Positions 13,001-25,000 of a stretch of 64,000 bases of DNA are shown piece by piece. The DNA is from Owenia fusiformis. Its lineage: Eukaryota; Annelida; Polychaeta; Sabellida; Oweniidae. How positions within the stretch are numbered: position 1 is the first letter of the stretch; every line of letters begins with the position of its first letter. Location of the stretch: assembly GCA_903813345.2 (NCBI GenBank), contig CAIIXF020000001.1, positions 50,797,885 to 50,861,884 on the forward strand, written 5' to 3'. The notes below the pieces were generated by a model. The model was not told the origin of the DNA and did not search any database. It was given only the letters and a program-made list of their open reading frames with translations. A program made the translations under genes and the position numbers.

Positions 13001-16000
13001 ATCTTGAGAATTTCCTCTTGAGCAGACCTCCTTTGTCTCTAGGTAACAACAAATATTTGAACCAAATTCGTCGACTAGTATTTGCCTATTTGGGTTATCA
13101 AAAATTACATTTTACTGACATATGCCAGGCATTTTGATAAATATTAGCCTTGAACATTTCTTCTGGAGCCTATGCTCCCTTATCTCTAAGTGTCAGTATA
13201 AAAATTAAGCCAAATCCATCCATGGGTATTTGATTTATTTGTTTTTTTAATGAAAAATGGCAGCCATTTTGACATTCAGCTGCCATTTTGAAAACTCCTT
13301 CTTAAGCAGAGCTTCTTTGTCCCAAGGCATCTCCATAAAAAAATCCAAAAAAACTGTCTATTGGTATTTGAGCTATCAAAGATTACACTATTTTATGAAA
13401 AATGGAATTCTCTATCAGGCAGAGGTCCTATACCCATAAGGCATAAGTCTACTTAATTTGAATCAAATGATCAAAGGAGTGATCAAAGGGGTTTTAGTTT
13501 AGAGTATTGAAAGTCTGTCAAGTGGTATTAGAGTTATCGCCCGGACAAACGAACGGATGGACGAACCCACACACGGACAAATGCACAAACAGATGACTTC
13601 TCTATATCCCCCTTGAACTTCGTTTGGTGGGATAACAAGAATTTAACTTGTTTTTATACAGTAGAAGCAGTTATTGCAACAAGATACCAGCGTGATACAT
13701 CAACGTTATATTTAATTCTGTGATAATTACATATCATTTATATAGCAACTGTACTAGAAAGATATTCAGTGAATAAAGGTAAGCCATTTTTAATTTGTAC
13801 AAATTGTTTTAAAGTACTGAATGATTAACCAAATTAAAAGCAGAATAATACATACAGAGCTTTAGATAAAGAATCAGTCTGATACATCAGTTAGTTTTGA
13901 ATTTAATTCCAATTCAATTTAGGCACACATGTACATTAAGGTAGTTGTTCACTGACAAAAGTTGGGTAGAACAGCATAGGAGCAATGATTTGAAGAGTGT
14001 TCAGCTTTAGGACACAATGTATTTCTTGATAGCACAGTTTTTTACTTTAAATGGACTAGCAATCTATCCGTTTATGGGACACCAAGGGTCACAGCAACCC
14101 CATAAGATGTTAAATAACTGTATATTGACCGAAGGCAATCATGACCTTGAGAAATATCATGTTGACCTTGACCTCAGGTCACCTACTCATGAGTTGCCAA
14201 AGGTCACACCAGCCGCCAGAATATCAAAACGCCAAATACCTAGATTGACCTTTGACCTCAAGTCTCCTAATCATAGGTCACCAAGGATCACAGCAGCCCC
14301 CAAGGTCCTTAAAACACCAAATACTTAGATATCGATCTTTGACCTTGAGATGACCTTGACCTATAAACATTGACCTTGACCTCAGGTCATCTCATCATTG
14401 GTCACTAAGGGTCACAGGAGGCCCAAGGAACTTATATAACTAAATACCTAGATATTCACCTTTGACCTAGGAACGACCTTGACCTCAGGTCACCTTATCA
14501 TGAGTTGGCAAGAGTCACAGCATCCCCAAGCTCCTTAAAACACCAAATACTTAGATATTGACCTTTGGTCTTGATATGACCTTGACCCATAAACACTTAC
14601 CTTAACCTCAGGTGACCTAATCATTGGTAGACAAATGCAGACTTAGAAATTATTTTTGAAGAGCAATAATTTAAAAACTATGGTTTTTATTTTCTTAAAA
14701 TCAACTTGAATTATTAAACCTTTCTGTGTGCAAAAATTAATATTTTAATGCAACAATATATTCACTTTATCATAAAGCCTCCAGCTAAACAACCACCTTA
14801 ATACATTTATCTTGCATGTAATGTTACACTATACAAGGGTTGATCATAAATTTAATCTCATCATATCTCTCTAGTTTCTTTATTCTAATGAAATTTTCAT
14901 ATAATGTGCAGCATGTTTTACTAATTCAGCAAAAGAAATTTAGTTTAACAGAAATATTCTTGTCTAATGTTTCTGTTATTCTAAATAGTTTTTGCTGGAT
15001 TAATAAAACATCCCATGCTGCACATTATGTGAAAATTTCATAAGAAAATATTGAACAATAAAGAAATGAGAGGGATATTATGAGAAATTTATGACCAATC
15101 CTCTTATGTAGTCATTTCTAGCACTTCCTAAAGGCCCAGCCTTCCTTTGAACATTAAATTACGGTTTTAGACTAATATATTGAAATATCTTTACAGATGG
15201 AATATGTCGAAGCACATGATTCAATTCTCCAACCAATCAAGGAGCCATTGTCTCAAAGCTACATCAAGGCTGCAACATCTCACCAACCAGACAACAGAAC
15301 TTTATTAGATTACATGAGAGAGCAAAAAGATAATGAGAAGGAAGCTGTCGTGTTCATTGGTTCTGATGGAAACCGAAGTGATGTCTTAACATTCAAGGAT
15401 TGGGCAGAATCTTCTCAAGACCTTGCTGTGTCTTTGTCTATGCTTGGATTGCGTCCTAATGATTTTATGGGAATCATGGGACCTAATTGCCGTGAGTTAG
15501 TGTGTTCATTTGGTGCTGCCCTTAATCTATCCGCTGTTCCAGTCTTTCTAAGCTTCAACCTTGTTAGTGGTGAAGACCTGGTGAGACATGTGAAGGAATG
15601 TAACATCAGAGCTATAATAGTTGACATCAATGAAGCCCCCAAAAAGGACATTGTCTTGAAAGTGTTTGCCAAAGTTCTAAGAGGGGAAATTGATGATGAG
15701 ATACCATCATTGAGACATGTGATAGTTGTTACAAATGATGAAGTACCCAAAGGTGCTATTAATTACAAATCTCTGATGGGAAGAAAGTCTGAAGAAGATA
15801 AGCTCCAAATTGCAGATTATACCAAAGGTGTGACATCTGAATCTCCACTCTGCGTCCTCCTTACATCTGGAAGTACTGGAAAGCCAAAATATTGCATTTT
15901 GCCACAAAGAGCAGCACAAGTTCAAATTTATGCAGGCTTACGGGTTGGATTGGTTGAAGGTGATCGGTGTTTCAATGATCGCCCAATGTCATGGGTTGGA

Positions 16001-19000
16001 GGTTTAGCTAACTTGCTGGCTACACTAATCCATAAGGTAACAACAGTAACAGTAAATGCAAATTATGCAGCTGGTGAAGTCGAGAAGATCCTGAGGATAA
16101 TACAGGATGAAAAACTAGCTTTGGCTGTCATGTTACCATACATGATGCGTGATGTACTTCAATTAGATGATGACATATACTCCAAGTATAGACTTTCAAC
16201 ATTGAAAACTGTTCCAACGGGAGGCCAAAGGATTGACCCACAGATGGTTGAAGAATTCAAAAGCAAAACAGGAACAAATGTAATTGTACTATATGGAGCT
16301 ACGGAAATGAGTGCAGTCATATCATGTCTGTTTCCTAAAGGAAACTTCACCAAGCAGCATCAAACTGTAGGGTACCCTTTACCACATGTGGAGATTTGCA
16401 TTCAGTTAGAAGATGGTTCGATTCCCCCTGTGAACACTCTTGGTGAAATATGTGTTCGTGGTCTTCCCATCTTCTCAAGATACCTTAACAATGAAGCCAG
16501 AACAAATAAGGTGATTGGCAGTGATGGATCGTACCATACAGGTGATATTGGTACAATAACACCCTATGGGTATATCACGATAGCTGGTCGAAAGAATGAG
16601 TTCATCAAGCGTGGTACTGTAATTGTTCAACCCTCTTCAATAGAGGAAGAGATAAGGAAACACCCAGATGTTCAGCAAGTGCAGGTGGTTGGGGTGCCCG
16701 ATCCTCGTCTATATGAAGAAGTATGTGCATGCATCATACCGCACAATGGCAAGGCACTCACGAGAGATAACATGAAGCAATGGTGTGCCTCTATATTTGG
16801 AGACATTACTGCTGATGGTATAAGTAATGCTCCAAGGTATTACATGATCTTGGATAAGTTCCCACTTACATCAAATGGAAAGATTGACAGAATCACACTT
16901 AAAGAAGAGGCAAAGAAATATTTGAAGCTATAAATGTTAAAGGGACATTCCTGGCCAGATAATTTCTATCCAGATATGATAGCTATAATCATATATATAC
17001 ATCTAGCAAAACACACGCAAATTTTTTAATATAGTCAATATTGATCATTTAGAAATGTTGTGCTTTTAAGCTGCCAGCTGATTTCACTCAGGAAGTGATG
17101 TAATCGACTCTCAACTTTCATAACCTTGCCTACAACAGTATAGGAATTTAGCACAAAATCACTTCGAGACAAGTGGCCCTTACTTTATGAACAAAAATGT
17201 TTCCAAAGCTTGTCAGCTTAGAATAAAAGATGGGACTTTTAAAAGGATTAAATCATGGACAAAATTGAAAAAGGTTATTCAACAGGTTTTGTTATTCTAA
17301 ATAGCTCCTTACTAATGCTATATGCAAATTTGAGAGTCAATGACATCACTTCCTGAGTGACATCTTAAAATATGACAGCCTACTGGAATTGAACACTATA
17401 TTTTTAAGCGATTATATTTTTACCATATTAGGAGAGATATGGTCTGGCAAGGAATACACCTTTAATACAAAACATTTACATGTGAACCCTCGAAATATCA
17501 GGACTTCTTTAATTTCTTAGTTAAATCATAATAATTAGTGGTGTAGGTAAGTACTCATGTAATCATTTAGCATTTAAATATAATTTTCAGTTAAATAATA
17601 ATATTATACCATATACTAATAATACTTATACAATTTTTAGTTATGTAATAAAATAACATTGTATCATATACTTATACTTGTATTATAATTTTAAATATGG
17701 TATATATAAGTGCTTTATACGATTGTATAATAGCATTGTATAACTGCAATATAAAACCAACACTCCTCGTATACAACTCTTGAGAACGATATACAACTCC
17801 TGGATAGCGTATACAACTCCTGGGCAGCGTATACAACTCTTCGACTTGATATACAACTGCTGAATTTAGATTTAACTTTTATTGATTAATGCTTAGGGTG
17901 GGATAATAAGATCATATAATGGTTGATTCTGTATATCGTTATACTCTCGTGAGTATATGATATATTCACTCGTTCCCTTCAGTCACTCGTGAATATATCA
18001 TATACTCACTTGAGTATAAAGACGATATACGGAATCAACCATTATATAACCTCATATTATATCACTGTCATATTCCTCACTCTCTGATTGGTCCATGTCC
18101 TACACATGACTAAAAAATACAGCATGCTTAAAAACTAATTAAAAAGTTCAACAACAAAAAGTTCTTCAAAAACCAATTTTCAAAATTAAAAAAAAAATCA
18201 TATATCACAATTTGATAACATTGGGTAGACTACAATATAAGCTAAGGTGGTTTAAACTTTAAAAACATAGTTTGAAAACATAAAATGGAAGACGTAGAAC
18301 CATAAACAATTACCTATACTTTTACTTCAGCCTTGAAAGTGTTGCCTTAGTTTTTTACATTTTTTATCTTAACCTAGAAGTGAAAGAATGTTAATGATGA
18401 TATACGCCAGACATTCTTTGAGCCCCTAGAATTAATGTTAAGTTTCACTATGTTAATGATATGGTACTTAGCCACCATCTACAGAGTGTGCTAAAAAAAT
18501 GTCCATATTTTCAATCTTTTTTATATAATGCATGGATTTCAGGGAATAACTATATCTAATTATCTATAGTGATATAGTGAAACCTGTAAAGTAGAACAAC
18601 TCTGTTAGTGGAACACTTTTCAGAGTCCCAAGACCAACTGACTTAATTTTAAATGAACCTCTGTAGGGAAAAAAGGTATTCCACTTATACAGGTTTTTAC
18701 TGTATTTGTTCAAGTATGGTTGACAGTCAAAAGGGGTGTAAATCGAAACTCCCAATTTCAAGGGTAATATGTGAGGTTAAAATTTCAAGTGCTTTTAGTA
18801 ATATTTGGAAACAGATGTAACAAGATCTTAATGGTCTATCAGAGAGACACTTTATGCATGGTGCTTACATTTTTGTGTTGTAAATTTCTGATAAATGTTG
18901 AAGCATTGAAAGGCCAATGAGACTGATAAGGAAGATTAGATGGACTGGTTAAATATATCAAGAAAAAAACAGTACGCGTAGGCAAAATTATTGAGAAATT

Positions 19001-22000
19001 AAATGTTCATTTTTTGATGATGAATTCACTTCATGTTAATTATTTATCTTATGATACTTCACATTCAATTTTTATGTGGAAATAATTTCAGAATATAGTG
19101 AACACCCTACCATACATTTCCAGGAAAAATATAAAATCCATGCAGTATACAAGTTATCGCCAAATAAAATAATGATATGGATGTTTTTTGGCCCACCCAG
19201 TATTTAAAGGAGTAGTACCTAACCCAAATATTTTCTTGACTGGAATTTATAAACAGCCTAGCTTACTGAAATCCCATTTTTCATCCAAAGAGAGGTGTTA
19301 ACAACTTCATCAATATTATAATAATATGGGCATTAATTAATAGCACAATTATGACAGGCTATGTTTGATACCCTCCCTCTCCCATCACCTCTTGTTAAAA
19401 CAAATCTAGTGATAAATCATCCGTATGCTTTTTTCTAGCAACAACATATATTATTTTAATACAGTATAACATGCAAACAGTGAACTTGAGCTGTAAAATA
19501 TGTTCACTGTTGCTAGGTTTTCACCACAGAGGTTCGTTAGAGAGAGGTGTTCACTACGGTTTAACTGTATATGATGTAAATGTGATCTATGAGGGGTAAC
19601 ATTTCAATCAATTTGTTCATGAATTAGTTATCTGAAAATGGCTGTTTGGTGTGGTGCGGTGTTTCAAAGTGACCTACTGTGTGCAACTAAACTGGAAGCT
19701 TTTTCGAGAGTTGATTCAAATTATTTGCCAATTTGACATTTTTAGTACAGTGATCCAATCTTCTATATTTGAGATATGCAACTGCCACACTTAGACATCA
19801 AGTTTGAAAAGCTTGCACTTAATTTTCACATTTTAATTTAAACTGGCTATGGAATTATTTTAATTTGAACAAATATCTTTGGTGCATAACAAGCTTGATA
19901 TTCAAACATGACTGTTCCTGTTTAAACTTCCTTTGAATTGTTACACATACTTTATCAGTTTCTTTCATGTGATAGATATTCCTTTACTAATAATGAGCAA
20001 CATAAGAAGGTATACACTTCAAAAGATCTGAAAGTAGACATATTGTCTACGACAAAGAAATTTTGTTATAAAATAAAATAAATCTTTCCACAAAATATGA
20101 GCAAATAGAACGATAATCAGAGTGTCTATATTGGTTGGGTAATATTACGAAGAAGGCAACACCATACCAATCTAAAAGGCCTGAAGTTCCATAAAAAATT
20201 TCCACTCCCCAAACTTTTCATTCCCCTACAAGTAAAAATTGACAATCATGAGCAACAATCTTGCCAATCTGTCTACGAGAGCCCCTAGAGATATCACATT
20301 CACCAAATGCTTCTTTAGAGACAATAGCATTGCAAATGATGACAATCATGAAACTTCAGCCTTAGATGACAATCTTCTGGTAATTTACACCTGATTGTTG
20401 AATGATGTAACTGCAAATTAATTAACTCTACAAAAGAAGCCATGTACGAGGGGTGATCAACAAGTAATGTAAACCAATCTCTGATCTTTTCACCAAAGAT
20501 GCCATACCTGCCAACCTAAGACCAAAAAATTGCGGTAGATTTTTTTTAAATTGCTGTATTTTTGCGGTAGATTTTTTCAAAATACGGTAGTTTTTGCGGT
20601 ATTTTTCAACAAAATTGCGGTAGTTTTTGCGGTAGATTTTAGAAAAAAACGGTAGTTTTTGCGGTAAATTTTTTAAAAAACGGTAGTTTTTGCGGTAGAT
20701 TAAAAAAAATACGGTAGTTTTTGCGGTAGATTTTAAAAAAATACTGTAGTTTCAGAGGTTTGGGGTAGATTTTTGAAAAAAGTGTAATTTTGCGGTAGAA
20801 ATTTGAAAAAAGCGGTAGTTTTGCGGAAGATTTAGAAAAATACGGTAGTTTTACGGTAGATTTAAAAAAATGCAGTAGTTTTTACGGTAGTTTTTTGAAA
20901 AACCGGTAGTTTTGCGAAAGATTCTGAAAAAATGCGGTAGTTTTACGGTAGATTTTGAAAAAATGCGGTAGTTTTTACGGTAGTTTTTTGAAAAACCGGT
21001 AGTTTTGCGGAAAATTTTGAAAAAATGCGGTAGTTTTACGGTAGAGTTTGAAAATTGCGGTAGTTTTTACGGTAATTTTTTGAAAAACGGTACTTTTGCG
21101 GAAGATTTTGAAAAAATGCGGTAGTTTTACGGTAGATTTTGAAAAAATGCGGTAGTTAAACCTTTAAACAATGTGGTTTTCTATATTAATACAATGTTTA
21201 CGTGGTCATTTTGTTGTTAAATCAGAACTACCACCTGGGAATTATACGAAACTATTATTTTCAAGAAAAAATAGATATACTATTTTCAAGAATAAATAGA
21301 GACTAAACACGTTTTATTCTTCATTTACCATGCCTACAATGGACTGACAGCAACTTTGGATTTTAATGTTTCAGCAAAATGTACATATACAACTCTTTTA
21401 CAATAAATCTAGATTGATTCAAAATACGAACACAATTTTCATATCTCCACTTTTATTCACCTTTTAACCAGTTTTTTAGATATCAGGATGTTTGGAAATA
21501 CCATGAATGAAACATTTACTGAATTACAAAATATGGATTTTACACGTTTTTACTCACCATCTAAGATGATCTATCACTTTAACGATTTGAAATGACAGAC
21601 ATAATGTTCATATAACATTGGAATCATATGGTAAATTGTCTTTCAAAAATAATCTGTTATGAGCATTTGCTGAAACCTTTCCCCTGAGACATCGTTCAGA
21701 TTCGGATATCACAATACTTTTATAATAAACCAGAACTCGATGCTTTATTTTTTAATTATGTATTTGTTTCTGATAATGTGTTCTGATAAAAAATACAACA
21801 TTTCATCGTACTGTAAACAAATTGATTAAACTATGTATAATGTATATGTGGCGTTCATTACTGATCATAACAAATCAAACTACGCATATTTCATACGCTA
21901 AATCTGCATACGCATTTCCACTCATTTATTTAGATGAAGCGCAACTAAAATCATATTTTTGTTGCATTCGGAATAAAGATCTGTGTACAAAAGGGTTTGG

Positions 22001-25000
22001 TTAACTACAAAAATCATGGCAGAAATAATTCTTTCTAGCTAGTGGTAGTTGGTGTTTGGACTGATTACACGCAAGCTTACTTAGATAAATGCGCAATAAC
22101 CTGATAACCACAGACCTGCCGATACCTATTTATATTCGGGTTGTTGAAGGAGTATTACAGGGACAGTACAGGGAGACTTCAATTTTTCAGCATTTCCCAA
22201 CAATAACGGGAAATTTTACGGTAGTTTGAACAAAAATAATGTTGATTTTAGCAGAAATACGGTAGATTTTCGAAAATTTACGGTAGATTTTCAAAAATTT
22301 ACGGTAGATTTTACGGCCGCTCTCATGGAATAAACGAGTTTTTTAAAAAGAAAATTTACGGTAGATTACGAAAAAAATACGGTAGATTTTTTTACGGGCG
22401 TTTTTACGGGAAAAAAATTGTATTTTTTGACGGTAGTTTGTCATTTTTTTACGGAAAAACGAAAAATTTACGGTAGATTCCCGTAAAAATACGGTAGGTT
22501 GGCAGGTATGGATGCATCATTCAATTATCTATCTGTCCTGAAATTCGAAAACAAAATATCCAATATAACTTACAAAGTCGTAATTTTCATAAAGGTAGTA
22601 TCAACACTTATATCTATTAACAGTTATTGTCTCCTTGTCTCAGAATTAACAGAGACTCAGTTTTGTTAGTGCTACAATGATATAATGTAAATCATAATTC
22701 AAATTACCTTCCTAATGAATTTATTTTTTAGTAATCTCTCAGTAGTGTATTTTTTCTTGGTACAATACACAGTTTTTACGGCTTACTGATAACTCATACC
22801 CTAGATGAGTTGTACAGGGATGAGTTGTCTAGGGGATGAGATGTCCGGTAACAGTTTTTACTATACATTGTTCAAAATAGTTTTCAAATCTTTATGGGGT
22901 TTGCAATTCAAACAATTCCTTGTCTGAATATTTTGTACAGGAAATACATAAGACAATGTAAAACATGATACCTTTACAATCTCCTCATTTGTAATATTAA
23001 AAGTTTGTATAGTAAAAAATGTATTAAATTTAAACTTTTCATCAAAATGCATAGAGAATCTGTGGGGTAAAATGTAGAAAACCCCCATTGTAACTTAACT
23101 GAATTTATGTCTTGTCACTGGAAGTCATGAAAATTGCTTCATGTTCAATTTCATCATTTTTGTTCATTTCCATTATTCAGCCATGGTGTTATAATCATAA
23201 AATAAAACCAGGAGAGGATTATGTAGGTGAATATAACTCACTGAGTTTGCAAACGAGTTACTGAAATACCTCATTTCCTCTTTTGAAGTACACACAGAAG
23301 TCTATGTGGAGCGGTCACTGGAGTATTTTACCACTATCTACCCTATTATTTGGTCTATATTCCTCAATTACCTTTATTTTGCACACAACACACAATGATA
23401 CTTTGGAAAGATCCAAAAATTCATCTCTCAACTCCTTTAGCCATTTTTCCATTATGATGGTCATTCTGATTTCTAAGACTTATACAAAGAATGATATAAC
23501 ACTTATGATCCATGCTGAAATACTTCTTTGTACAGATAGAAAATTAACTCATTTGAGTGGCTATTTTGAACTTAAGAAAACTTAGCAAAAGCATTTGAAA
23601 ATCATTTTAATATTTGTAATCTCTCAAATTCATTCATGTTTGCAAATTGTACAAACATTATTGAGATTTTTTAATTTAGCAAATGGACTACTCTAAAAGC
23701 TGACTAAAAGAGACAAGATGCATTTTTCATTCCATGGGATAACAAAGCATTAACACTCACCTGTCTCTGCATTCCACACACAGGCTGTGAAGTCCTCACT
23801 ACCACTCATTACAAAGGTACCACATGGGGTGATTGTTGAACGAACTTGCTCACGGAAATTTAAGGCACCAAAGTATCTCTGCATGATCGAGAATCTGTAT
23901 CAAAAGAAATATGCAATTAACAGCATGCCATACAGCAGGAGTGATGCATTACTTTCCAAATTATGTTGGGAGTAATATATATGTACTGGCCCACCCTGTA
24001 TATATCTCAACACCTGTTTATTTCAAACAAACCTCACTTTTTCTTGGTCCCAAAGTTTCCTCCCATAAACTAACATACTGAAAAAACCTTGAAATGTGAA
24101 CACCTCCTAATCCAGACAGTTTTGGTAGGGCCGAGTGGCATTAAGACAAGTCATGTTTACTGTACCATATCCATTTGGGTATTGCTTGTATGTAGCTAAG
24201 TCCTGCGAAACTTTAACTTACACTCTAAGGTCTATCATACGAATCGTGTTATCCCGAGAGTGTACCAAGAGACGTCTGCCCCCATGATGCATCTGGATAT
24301 AGTTAATGATGGTGCCAGCGAGCTCCTCATCGCTGATCTCCTTATACATCGTCCAATCACGTGTGACTCCTAAAATAAGCATTGAAACATTATTTATTGT
24401 TGTGTTCTTATACATGTACAACCATTTCTTTAGACTTTGAAGCTCACCAAAAAGTTTAATCCCAGATATTTGAAAGCAATGTCAAAATGTCTGTAGATAA
24501 TAAATAACAAAAAAATATGTATAAACTCTTTTACACCAGTGCATAAACCAAATTTCAGGATAGACCATTTCTTGTATGCACTAACCTCTGGAAAAAATAA
24601 AATTAGAGGGGAATATTCTTAACAAAATAGATTTTGAATAACAAAAATTAAAAGGCATAAAATAAGTGTAATGATATGTAACTGATGCTAATGCCTACTC
24701 AGATTACTCCAGAGTCACAAAATGTTGGCTATAACAATATGTCATCTCATACTGGTGATGTGATAATTAAGATAATTGAAGGTTGTTTTGAAGAATTTCA
24801 AAGTCAGCGACTTGCAGGTACTCTGTATAATTACTAGATTTATATTAATGACATACTATACAACTCTAAAATTACAAGATTCATACAGCAGATGCTATAC
24901 TCATACAATGTTCAAACATGTTCCAAATATTGTTCTCAAATGAAATGGAAATAATTCCTTTCCGTCATCGAGAGAAATGTGAACTTTTCACTTGATAAAG

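Larger units (their letters stand above)
5335..23760. other. AHI1 18.4-kb intron hosting a nested gene and many repeats
   Basis: This intron sits inside the WD40 region between exons 20 and 21. It contains the nested elements at 7535-11631, satellite-type sequence at 12.1-14.6 kb, the acyl-CoA synthetase-like gene at 15197-16933 on the opposite strand, a TTAA-flanked element, hairpins, and the CGGTAG element at 20503-22510. From 5335 to 7534 I see only traces of GTGTTCACTAGAGAGAGG repeats (about 5420-5570) and an AAAT microsatellite. From 18.1 to 20.4 kb and from 22.5 to 23.7 kb little else is recognisable. Confidence 0.8.

Noticed and set aside
14017-14328. 103-codon frame upstream of the synthetase
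   Set aside because: It lies in the AGGTCA-rich satellite and has no conserved domain.
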